Positions 37,524-45,839 of a DNA stretch of 64,000 nucleotides are shown here, piece by piece. The stretch's first letter is position 1, and the number at the start of each line of letters is the position of its first letter. Made by a program: the position numbers and the translations under genes. The stretch lies in NCBI RefSeq assembly GCF_001999965.1, contig NZ_CP019646.1, positions 930,001 through 994,000 on the forward strand, given 5' to 3'. The notes beneath the pieces were generated by a model. It was not told where the DNA came from and made no database searches. It saw nothing but the letters and a program-made list of their open reading frames with translations. The DNA comes from Limihaloglobus sulfuriphilus. GTDB lineage: Bacteria > Planctomycetota > Phycisphaerae > Sedimentisphaerales > Sedimentisphaeraceae.

Positions 37524-37580
37524 ATCAAACTGCTTACCAGCCAATCAGGCAGCTTGTATTTCAAACAGATCAAATGCAAA

Positions 37581-37610
37581 AAGGCCGGTCCCTCTGAAGG
37601 AGCCGGCCTT
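37581..37610. terminator. Bidirectional terminator between dnaA and ppdK
   Basis: AAGGCCGG pairs with CCGGCCTT, with further pairing of TCC and GGA inside, flanked by A-rich sequence on one side and TTTAATG on the other. It lies between two convergent genes. Confidence 0.75.
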
Positions 37611-37638
37611 TAATGTTTGTTTATAGTGTTCTAAATGC

Positions 37639-40341
37639 TTATTTCACAGCTGATTGTGCTGCTGCGAGCCTTGCTATCGGAACACGATAGGGTGAACATG
37701 AGACATAGTTCATGCCGAGTTCGTGGCAGAAAGCTACAGTTTTAGGTTCTCCGCCATGTTCTCCGCAGATACCAATCTTGAGACGTTTCTTGGCTGAACG
37801 GCCCAGTTCAATGCCTGTTTTGACAAGTTTTCCAACACCGTTCTGGTCGAGCACCTGGAAAGGATCTTCTTTGTAGATTCCCTCTACAAGATACTGGCCT
37901 ATAAAACGGCCAATGTCATCGCGGCTGAAACCGAGAGTCATCTGCGTCAGGTCGTTGGTGCCGAAGCTGAAGAAGTCTGCCTCGTTTGCGATCTCGTCGG
38001 CAGTCAGTGCCGCACGCGGAATCTCGATCATGGTTCCAATCTTGTAAGTTAGTTTCTTGCGGCTTTTCTTAAGCACCTGTTTAATCTCATCGACAACTTC
38101 GGCCTTAACCTGTGCCAGTTCAGAGACTTCACCTACAAGGGGAATCATGATTTCAGGTATAACCTTATTCTTTGGAGTGCTGAGCTTGAGAGCTGCTTCA
38201 ATTATGGCTCTGGCCTGCATCCTGTAGATTTCGGGGTATGTAACTGCAAGACGGCAGCCGCGGTGGCCAAGCATCGGGTTAAACTCATGAAGTTTTTCAA
38301 CCATATTCTTGACATCTTTGAGCTTAATTTTCAGCCGGCTTGCCATTTCTTTCTGTGAAGCTGCGTCATTAGGGAGGAACTCATGCAGCGGCGGGTCAAG
38401 CAGTCTTACCGTTACAGGGAGGCCCTTCATAGCTTTGAATATGCCTTCGAAATCTTTACGCTGATATGTAAGGAGTTTCTTAAGAGCGCCTTCATAGTTT
38501 TTCTTTGTGTCGGCATATTTCTTTTTGATGGCCGCGGCATCCTTTTTGTCGGCTTCGGCAAGTTCTTTTTTCATCGCCGCATAGTCGTCAGCCGCGAGTA
38601 TCAGGGAACGAACATGCCATATCCGTTCACCTTCAAAGAACATGTGTTCTGTTCTGCAAAGGCCGATTCCTTCAGCACCAAATTCACGTGCTGCAGCCGC
38701 GTCGTCCGGTGTGTCAGCGTTTGTGCGTACTTTTAATTTGCGCACCTTGTCGCAGATAGCCATAAACTTGGCAAAATCGCCGCTCATTTTAGGTTCAACC
38801 AGTGGTATCTGGCCCATGGCTACTTCGCCTCGGGTGCCGTCAAGGCTCAGCCAATCGCCTTCTTTGACAGTTTTTTTGCCGACTGTGAATTTTCTGGTTT
38901 TGTAGTTAACGCTGATTTCACCAACACCGGCAACACAGCATTTGCCCATGCCGCGTGCAACCACAGCGGCGTGAGAAGTCATGCCGCCTCTCTGGGTAAG
39001 AATACCTTCGGACGCGTGCATTCCTGAAATGTCTTCAGGGCTGGTCTCTATTCTTACAAGAATAACCTTTTTACCCTCTGCTGCCCAGGCATCAGCTGTC
39101 TCTGCGTCAAATACAACCTGGCCTACAGCTGCCCCGGGTGAGGCGGGAAGACCTTTAGCAATGACATCTCTTTTTGCTTTACTGTCAAAACTTGGGTGCA
39201 GCAGCATGTCAAGCTGTTCGGGCATTACCCTGGTTACGGCAACCTTGTTGGGTATCAGCTTTTCGGCGACCATATCCACGGCACATTTGACGGCTGCGGC
39301 AGCGGTGCGTTTACCGTTTCGTGTCTGGAGGATATAAAGTTTTTTCTGTTCAATTGTAAACTCGATATCCTGCATGTCTTTGTAGTGTTTTTCGAGTTTT
39401 TTCATCAATGCCACAAGCTCTTTATAAGCCTTAGGCATGATCTTAGAAAGTTTTTTCATTTCCAAAGGTGTTCTGATGCCCGCAACGACATCTTCGCCCT
39501 GGGCGTTGATGAGAAATTCGCCATAAAGTTCTTTTTCTCCGGTACTTGGGTTACGTGTGAAGCACACGCCCGTTCCGCAGTCTTCTCCCATATTTCCGAA
39601 TACCATGGCCTGGACATTTACGGCCGTTCCCAGAAGATTTTCGATCTTGTGGATCTGGCGGTATTTAATAGCCCGCTCACTGTTCCAGGAGCCGAATACC
39701 GCATCGATGGCACCCTTGAGCTGATCGAGAGGTTTCTGCGGGAACATTTTGCCGATATTTTTTTTGTATATTTTTTTATAGCTTTCGACTAACTCTGCCA
39801 GCTGTTCTGCGGAAAGCTGGTTGTCGTTCTCGACTTTTGCCTTTTTCTTAGCTGCTTCGAGCGCTTCTTCAAACTTTTCGTGTTTGCAGCCCATGACAAC
39901 ATCGCCGTACATGTCTATAAATCTTCTGTAGATATCGTACACGAATCGGGGGTTGTTGGTCATTTCAATAAGACCGGCAACAACGTCATCATTAAGACCG
40001 AGGTTGAGGACTGTGTCCATCATACCGGGCATAGATACGGCGGCACCGCTGCGGACACTGACAAGCAGAGGGTTCTTGGGGTCGCCGAATTTCTTGCCCA
40101 TTGCTGTTTCGAGTTTCTTAATGTTTTTAGAAACTTCAGCCTCGAGCCCCGCAGGCCATTTTGCGTTGTTTGAATAGTATTCCTGGCAGACATTCGTGGC
40201 GATAGTAAAACCGGCAGGTACCGGAACGCCGAGGTTTGTCATCTCAGCGAGATTGGCGCCTTTGCCGCCAAGAAGCTGCTTCATGGAAGCTTTGCCTTCG
40301 GCTTTTTTGCTGCCGAAGAAGTAAACTCTTTTTTCAGCCAT
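37639..40341 (-). CDS. ppdK: Pyruvate, phosphate dikinase
   Basis: A 900-residue enzyme that interconverts pyruvate and phosphoenolpyruvate with ATP/AMP and phosphate. The ATP-grasp part holds KQLLGGKGANLAEMTNLGVPVPAGFTI and VSVRSGAAVSMPGMMDTVLNLG. The phosphohistidine is in ILTQRGGMTSHAAVVARGMGK. The C-terminal barrel has GLCRTEHMFF and FFSFGTNDLTQMTLGFSRDD. Length fits the family (about 880-900). The pyrophosphate-linked route suits a fermentative anaerobe. Confidence 0.97.
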   Translation of the reverse strand: MAEKRVYFFGSKKAEGKASMKQLLGGKGANLAEMTNLGVPVPAGFTIATNVCQEYYSNNAKWPAGLEAEVSKNIKKLETAMGKKFGDPKNPLLVSVRSGAAVSMPGMMDTVLNLGLNDDVVAGLIEMTNNPRFVYDIYRRFIDMYGDVVMGCKHEKFEEALEAAKKKAKVENDNQLSAEQLAELVESYKKIYKKNIGKMFPQKPLDQLKGAIDAVFGSWNSERAIKYRQIHKIENLLGTAVNVQAMVFGNMGEDCGTGVCFTRNPSTGEKELYGEFLINAQGEDVVAGIRTPLEMKKLSKIMPKAYKELVALMKKLEKHYKDMQDIEFTIEQKKLYILQTRNGKRTAAAAVKCAVDMVAEKLIPNKVAVTRVMPEQLDMLLHPSFDSKAKRDVIAKGLPASPGAAVGQVVFDAETADAWAAEGKKVILVRIETSPEDISGMHASEGILTQRGGMTSHAAVVARGMGKCCVAGVGEISVNYKTRKFTVGKKTVKEGDWLSLDGTRGEVAMGQIPLVEPKMSGDFAKFMAICDKVRKLKVRTNADTPDDAAAAREFGAEGIGLCRTEHMFFEGERIWHVRSLILAADDYAAMKKELAEADKKDAAAIKKKYADTKKNYEGALKKLLTYQRKDFEGIFKAMKGLPVTVRLLDPPLHEFLPNDAASQKEMASRLKIKLKDVKNMVEKLHEFNPMLGHRGCRLAVTYPEIYRMQARAIIEAALKLSTPKNKVIPEIMIPLVGEVSELAQVKAEVVDEIKQVLKKSRKKLTYKIGTMIEIPRAALTADEIANEADFFSFGTNDLTQMTLGFSRDDIGRFIGQYLVEGIYKEDPFQVLDQNGVGKLVKTGIELGRSAKKRLKIGICGEHGGEPKTVAFCHELGMNYVSCSPYRVPIARLAAAQSAVK

Positions 40342-40565
40342 TTTTAAAATTCTCCTGTATGAAAATTAATATTTTTTAGAGCTGTCACGTAAATTATAAG
40401 TCTTCATAGATGCAAAAATTGCAGTATAGATTTTTCTGCGGTAAAGTCAAATTCTTTGATATGTTTTTATTCAAAATTCGAACAAATGTAAAAATTTTCG
40501 TTGTCAATACATTTGCCGGCATGAATTTTTATGGATAGTTTCAAATTTGAGTTTATACTGATAAA

Positions 40566-41258
40566 ATGCAAATCAATAAGAAAAAACTCTCGGGCGCTGC
40601 CCTGGCAATGATCTTGCCGGCTCCAAGCATCGGCGTAATTACAGCAATGATACTTATGCCCGGTACTGTGGTCGGCAGGGTTGTGTTTTTTTTCTGTAAG
40701 ATTTGGCTGCTGGCATTACCGGTTCTCTGGCAGCTGGTTGTTGACCGAAAAAGTCTGAGCATTTCAAAGCCGCGGCAGGGCGGTTTTGCCCTTGCCTTCG
40801 TTACAGGTGCAGTAATGGGTTTAGCTGTTATTGCCGCATATCTGTTTCTGGGCAGATTTTTGATAGAGCCCCAGACTCTTAAAGACATGGCCGCGCAAAA
40901 CGGGCTTGACAGGCCCGCTATTTATATTGCCGGAGCTTTGTACTGGATAACGATCAATTCAGTGTTAGAAGAGTATGTCTGGCGGTGGTTTGTTTTCAAA
41001 AAATGTTCAGATATATTTTCAACTAAAACAGCAATAGCGGCTTCTGCTGCCGGTTTCACTCTACACCATATCTTCGCAATGCAGATATATTTTAACTGGT
41101 TTGTTACTCTGGCAGCTGCGGCGGGAATATTTATCGGCGGAGGCGTATGGTCATGGCTGTATTTACGTTACAAATCGGTGTGGCCCGGTTACGTTTCACA
41201 TGCTATTGTTGATCTGGCTGTTTTCGGTGTTGGCTGGCATTTGATTTTCTGTGTCTAA
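40566..41258 (+). CDS. CPBP-family intramembrane metalloprotease
   Basis: A 230-residue membrane protein of the CAAX/bacteriocin-immunity (Abi, CPBP) family. Motif 1 is EEYVWR (Glu135, Glu136, Arg140), motif 2 is FTLHH (about 164-168), and motif 3 is SHAIVD (His212, Asp216). Six or more hydrophobic helices are evident. Role unknown; relatives process prenylated proteins or protect against peptides. It is monocistronic in appearance. Confidence 0.85.
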   Translation: MQINKKKLSGAALAMILPAPSIGVITAMILMPGTVVGRVVFFFCKIWLLALPVLWQLVVDRKSLSISKPRQGGFALAFVTGAVMGLAVIAAYLFLGRFLIEPQTLKDMAAQNGLDRPAIYIAGALYWITINSVLEEYVWRWFVFKKCSDIFSTKTAIAASAAGFTLHHIFAMQIYFNWFVTLAAAAGIFIGGGVWSWLYLRYKSVWPGYVSHAIVDLAVFGVGWHLIFCV

Positions 41259-41312
41259 GATACAAGCGTCTCTGTCGCCGGGCCAAAGCATCACTGAAAA
41301 TAGAGTTATTCA

Positions 41313-41341
41313 TTGACACAAACCCGCCTTGGCGGTTTAAT
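41313..41341 (+). promoter_or_regulatory. Promoter of the thymidylate-synthase-like gene
   Basis: TTGACA, 17-base spacer, TTTAAT. The spacer holds an inverted repeat (CCGCC/GGCGG) that could be an operator. Confidence 0.5.
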
Positions 41342-41412
41342 TGTTTACAGTGGACGCCGTTGCCGCTGTTACAGGTATGATAAATATTAGCATATAGATT
41401 TGAGGTGAACGA

Positions 41413-42291
41413 ATGCAGAACGGGTATATACCGACAATTTTTGTTAAAGCTGAAACTATTCCGCAGGCCTGGGAAAGAGCCGTCCTTGAGGTGTGGCAGA
41501 AGGGTTGTCAGATAAAAACCCAGTACGACAAGCCTGAGGACCCCGCAAGCCGGGACGCTACAGGTATAATCGAAGTTGAAGACCCTTTTAAAGAGCCGCG
41601 GATACATAAAAATTTCCCCGGCGGCCCCGAAGAACTTGAATCCTACCGGCAGGAAGTTGTTGACGGGATACACAACCACTGGATAAACCCTGAGGAGGAT
41701 AAATGGACATATACTTACAACGAACGCCTCTTTGAATATTCTCCCTGCGAGGATCTGAGCAAGTCTTCATCTCCAAGGCCTTTTAAGCCTGTCAATCAGG
41801 TTCAGTGCATGATCGAACAGCTCAGCCAGGCAACCTACTCACGCCGTGCGCAGGCGATAACCTGGCAGCCGACATGTGACCCCAAGACTTACGACCCGCC
41901 GTGCCTCCAGCGTGTATGGTGCAGACTTCTTGAGGATGAACAGGGAGAGCTGGTGCTGAATATGAATACCCACTGGAGGAGCCGCGATCTTTATAAGGCG
42001 TGGTTTATGAACGTTTACGCACTCACTGATCTTCAGAAAATTATAGCCGCGAAGATAGGTGATAAACTTCAACGCACAGTAAAAGTCGGCCGATATGTTG
42101 ACATAGCTGACTCTCTGCACCTTTACGGCAGTTATTTCAGTGAGATTGAGCCGGAAATAAAAAAAATGAAAGATACTCCTCTGGATAACAGGGTTTGGAG
42201 CTCTGATAATCCGGCATTTGTAATGATGACAGAAGAGGCAAAACACAAACTTGCAGAAGATCCTGACTGGTACAGAAAGGGCAGGGGATGA
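41413..42291 (+). CDS. Thymidylate synthase superfamily protein
   Basis: A 292-residue protein with the thymidylate synthase/dCMP hydroxymethylase fold. DPPCLQRVWCRL puts the nucleophile at Cys164; VLNMNTHWRSRDLYKAWFMNVYALT corresponds to the phosphate-binding RS block and the following helix; VDIADSLHLYGSY (Asp233, His236, Tyr238) is the dUMP-contact segment. The N-terminal third is unlike that of classical ThyA, and the protein looks closer to archaeal-type members. It could be the cell's thymidylate synthase or a nucleotide-modifying relative. GAGGTGAACGA precedes the ATG. Confidence 0.8.
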   Translation: MQNGYIPTIFVKAETIPQAWERAVLEVWQKGCQIKTQYDKPEDPASRDATGIIEVEDPFKEPRIHKNFPGGPEELESYRQEVVDGIHNHWINPEEDKWTYTYNERLFEYSPCEDLSKSSSPRPFKPVNQVQCMIEQLSQATYSRRAQAITWQPTCDPKTYDPPCLQRVWCRLLEDEQGELVLNMNTHWRSRDLYKAWFMNVYALTDLQKIIAAKIGDKLQRTVKVGRYVDIADSLHLYGSYFSEIEPEIKKMKDTPLDNRVWSSDNPAFVMMTEEAKHKLAEDPDWYRKGRG

Positions 42292-42465
42292 TTCGCGGCA
42301 GAAAACTGAAGGTATATGTCTAAAACCCCGCATTTAAATGTTTTAGCGTGTTCAGAAGCATTGATTATGCTTCCGCAGAGCTGTCCGGAGTTTTAGAAAA
42401 TGAAAATATTTATTGCCGTTTAGCTTTTCTGCCGTTAGAATGGTTTTCAACACAAATAGTGATTC

Positions 42466-42600
42466 GGTACCGGCAGCGAATGGAGCGATAGCGACTTCAG
42501 CGATGTGTCGGCAAAGGGCCAACACCATAAAAGGTGCCTTTGGGCTACACACCCGCCGGATGATCAGCAGGCTTGGCGACCCCTTGCCTGCTGTTTTTTT
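42466..42600 (+). ncRNA. Candidate structured RNA or riboswitch ending in a terminator
   Basis: Within the 570-base gap 42292-42861 this part is GC-rich and folded. CAAAGG at 42512-42517 pairs with CCTTTG at 42537-42542, with CACC (42523-42526) and GGTG (42533-42536) pairing inside. A perfect intrinsic terminator follows: CAGCAGGC (42565-42572), GCCTGCTG (42586-42593), then seven T. I could not match it to a known riboswitch class; the GGCAAAGGGCC segment recalls cyclic-di-GMP-I aptamers but the partner blocks are absent. It lies 260 bases before the secreted peptidase gene. The remaining gap sequence is AT-rich and featureless. Confidence 0.5.
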
Positions 42601-42861
42601 GTTTGAACAATCCCTTTCTGGTAGTAAAAATTTTTTTCAACACTGTTCTGCGTGGGATTAATAATTTTAAATATTATATAAATAATTTTCTGCAAACAGG
42701 TTAGAGTTCGCGTTAAATTTAAATAATTCTTTAACTTGTAAACGCTGAATAAGTTTGTTACTATGAATTACGGTGTATGTTGTCTCAGAATTTAGCATCG
42801 GCATTTTGGCCCGTTTTTTCAGTTTTTTTTAATATTACAATTTTTTTTAATTGGAGGAATC

Positions 42862-45648
42862 ATGATGAAAAATTCAATCATTTCTATTGTAATTGTGGTG
42901 TTACTTTTAATTTCAGCCGGCACTTCAAGAGCAGACTGGATGCGTGACCCTGCATCTGACGTTGACAAGGAATTCATTTCCGGCAACGAAGGAATAGCCC
43001 CGGGTACTCCACCGACTGACAATTCATGTTGGATGGCGGCAGCTTCTAACATGTTGGCCGGGGCCGGTTACGGAAACGGAGCAACGATTCAGGAGAGAGC
43101 CCAGGATATCTATTACGATATGCTGCTGTGGCGGAAGTCACTTGATCCAACTGACATCCACGGCACCCAGGACGGCGGCTGGATGGATAACGCTCTGAAC
43201 TGGTGGCTCGGTTCGCCAAACAACGTGTGGCCTTCAAATCCATACGTAATTGTAACCGAATACGGCAATAAAAGTTATGACCCATGGGCATATTCACAGG
43301 GAGCCAGGTTCATTGGAAATCTGATACGTGATTATAAACAGGTCAGTATAGGCATCCGGTGGCCCCGCACCACTGCAGGCGGAAGCCCCAGCGGCGGACA
43401 CGCTATAACACCCTGGGGTGATAGTGGTACAGCAGCTTATCTTTATTCGAATCCTGCAGAGATGATCACTGCGGATTCAGACCGAGATAACGGCGGAGAC
43501 TTTCAGACATATACTTATGACTCGTTTACTAACCCAAATCCGGGTGGATTTAACGAGGGAAACGGCTGGTATTTCAATTTCAGCGGCAACCATACATATA
43601 TATGCTACGCAGCTACCCTGACGCCTGCCGACAGTCCCATCGACCCTTCGGACGGGCCTACACAAAAGGTTGTCGGTTCATATAGGATTGACCAGGACAG
43701 TCTTGAAGATGCAACTGATATTCATTATACTGCATATACGGATTATGATATTCTCGCTTACCGTACCCAAATCGACCGCAATACTGTCAACGAACCCGAG
43801 ATTGTTGAGGATAATGTGCACTATCCTCACCTAACCCGCTCAGATATTCACGTTGACTGGGACATCTCGGACAATCCTGTTCCGTACGGCGATGATGTTA
43901 CTATAACAACTGAGTTTGTCCTCCAGGGCTGGAACGGAATCAGGTACGACGATGTTTATTTCACGTATCCAAATGAGATGGATACTAAATATATTCAGCC
44001 GCCTGACGAATCGACTCTTGGCACTGATGTCCGTGTGGACAGTAACGACGGGATTTACAGGATGCTGGCAGATGATTTTCCATGCACCAGAACAGGGCCG
44101 GTTACCAAAATTTTCCTGTGGAATTCATGGCTTGGTGACGGGCGGACAGGCCCTGCACCAGGTAATGTGGAGAAACTCAGTTTGACCATATACAGTGATG
44201 ATCCAATTGGCGATGATCCAGATAATAAGTATGATGATCCAGGTAACAAGTTTTCAATGCCTCTTGAGGAGCTCTGGAGCGGCAGTTTCACGGAATTTCA
44301 AGTCAGTGAGTACGGCCTTAGTAATGAATTTTTCTGGGATCCCTACGTTGACGGCCAGCTTGGCAGTGATTATCGGATATGGCAATATGTTGTAGATATA
44401 CCTGAAGAATCGGCTTTTGTTCAGGAAGGCACGCCCAGAAACCCAAAGATATACTGGCTGTCAGTTTCTGCTGAGATATCCGGCGTTGATAATCCACAGT
44501 TCGGCTGGAAAACAACACCCCTCAAGAATGCATGGAACGACACTGCTGTACACTGGGCCGATACATGGGAGTTTACAGATGAATTTGATTATTGGGAAGA
44601 CCAGGAAACACACAGTTTCAAAGTTGACGGTTCCTGGTTCAAGGGTGCTTATAATTGCGCCACAGAATCTATACGGCTTGGAAACTGCGATCAGGGTACA
44701 TATGCTTCCATTGTCGCGGCTGTAACCCCGGGCACGGATAAAGTAATGCTGCGTTTTCGTATTCCCTGGTCAGGTTCATCAGCCGGAGCAGGCCCTTCAG
44801 GCACATCAGTTTATGTGGACGATGTTTATCAGGGCTCAATATCCGGCTATGACTGTATATGGGATGAAATTATTCTGGAAGGAATGGCCCCTTATACAGA
44901 GGATGGCGAGATTCAAGTCCTGTTGATGGATGAAAAAGAGGGCTGCGACGGAGACATTCAGGTTACCTATCTCGAGGTTTATTCGGGAGCCAAGTCCTGG
45001 AAACCTCTTTATTATCCCCTTGGTCATGAGCTTAATGGCTATGACGTGAATATGTCATTCGGCATAGTTACCAGAAGCACTCAGCCGGGAACCCTGCTGC
45101 CAGGTTTTGGCTGGTACATAAACTCTTTTCCTCTTGAGAATGTGAATATTCAGGATATAACAGGCGGGTATGTCGTAGGTGCTTTCGATCTGATGGACTA
45201 TGCCGGAGAACCGAAAATGCTTGGCGAGTACCGGTTTATTCACCAGCATCCGTATATATTTGACCCTGAGCTGTTCGAATTTACAATCGAACCGCCGCAA
45301 GGACAGGAAAACTGTGAGTTCGCGGCACGTAACTTCAGATTTGGACATACCTGGGGTATGCCCAACACTGCCGAGCTCTGGGAATTTAACCAGTGGATGA
45401 CCGCTCTGCCCCAGGAGGTTTTCTTGTGCAGTCCTACTCCGGTAGTAATTCCGGTTAACTGGGACGGCAGACTTCCGTATCCCAAGAGCGACATTACACC
45501 TGCTCATCTGATTCCTGATGCTCCAGACTGCACAGTTTATCTGGAAGCGGATATTAACAAAGATTGCTGCGTAAATGTTCTTGATTTCCGGATTATGGCA
45601 TCGCAGTGGCTTGAGTGTACAACAACACAAGGATTGTTTTTAAACTAA
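42862..45648 (+). CDS. Secreted IdeS-like cysteine peptidase with dockerin module
   Basis: A 928-residue exported protein. After the signal peptide (about 1-24) the first domain has NSCWMAAASNMLAG with Cys56, SGGHAITPWG with His180, and a TADSDRD segment with Asp205/207, the layout of IdeS/C39-type papain-fold cysteine peptidases. A long middle region contains repeated beta-rich segments such as YRMLADDFPC and FGWKTTPLKNAWNDTAVHW that are common in planctomycete secreted proteins but of unknown function. The tail DINKDCCVNVLD then SQWLEC is a dockerin-like loop. GGAGG precedes the start. Protease activity is inference from the triad. Confidence 0.8.
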   Translation: MMKNSIISIVIVVLLLISAGTSRADWMRDPASDVDKEFISGNEGIAPGTPPTDNSCWMAAASNMLAGAGYGNGATIQERAQDIYYDMLLWRKSLDPTDIHGTQDGGWMDNALNWWLGSPNNVWPSNPYVIVTEYGNKSYDPWAYSQGARFIGNLIRDYKQVSIGIRWPRTTAGGSPSGGHAITPWGDSGTAAYLYSNPAEMITADSDRDNGGDFQTYTYDSFTNPNPGGFNEGNGWYFNFSGNHTYICYAATLTPADSPIDPSDGPTQKVVGSYRIDQDSLEDATDIHYTAYTDYDILAYRTQIDRNTVNEPEIVEDNVHYPHLTRSDIHVDWDISDNPVPYGDDVTITTEFVLQGWNGIRYDDVYFTYPNEMDTKYIQPPDESTLGTDVRVDSNDGIYRMLADDFPCTRTGPVTKIFLWNSWLGDGRTGPAPGNVEKLSLTIYSDDPIGDDPDNKYDDPGNKFSMPLEELWSGSFTEFQVSEYGLSNEFFWDPYVDGQLGSDYRIWQYVVDIPEESAFVQEGTPRNPKIYWLSVSAEISGVDNPQFGWKTTPLKNAWNDTAVHWADTWEFTDEFDYWEDQETHSFKVDGSWFKGAYNCATESIRLGNCDQGTYASIVAAVTPGTDKVMLRFRIPWSGSSAGAGPSGTSVYVDDVYQGSISGYDCIWDEIILEGMAPYTEDGEIQVLLMDEKEGCDGDIQVTYLEVYSGAKSWKPLYYPLGHELNGYDVNMSFGIVTRSTQPGTLLPGFGWYINSFPLENVNIQDITGGYVVGAFDLMDYAGEPKMLGEYRFIHQHPYIFDPELFEFTIEPPQGQENCEFAARNFRFGHTWGMPNTAELWEFNQWMTALPQEVFLCSPTPVVIPVNWDGRLPYPKSDITPAHLIPDAPDCTVYLEADINKDCCVNVLDFRIMASQWLECTTTQGLFLN

Positions 45649-45660
45649 GTCAAATCAATA

Positions 45661-45698
45661 TTACGGTACAGGCCCTGCCAGTCGGGCCTGTGCCGTAA
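45661..45698 (+). terminator. Long hairpin after the peptidase gene
   Basis: A 15-bp stem (45661-45675 with 45684-45698, one G-U pair) and an 8-base loop, 12 bases after the stop. It is followed by A and not T residues, so it may protect the mRNA 3' end or act without a U tract. Confidence 0.5.
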
Positions 45699-45839
45699 AA
45701 AATGTTGTAACCGTTCTTCCTTGAATCCGGCGGTTGCGTAAAATTCCTCTATTTTTCTTGTTTTTACAGCTGAATATGTAAAATAGAATCTATTACGTTT
45801 TAGACAAATGGAATTTAATTTTTGATTTGACGGATATTC

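Noticed and set aside
42466-42560. Cyclic-di-GMP-I riboswitch
   Set aside because: The GGCAAAGGGCC segment recalls the aptamer, but the GNRA loop and second conserved block are missing from the expected places, so I left it as an unassigned structured RNA.
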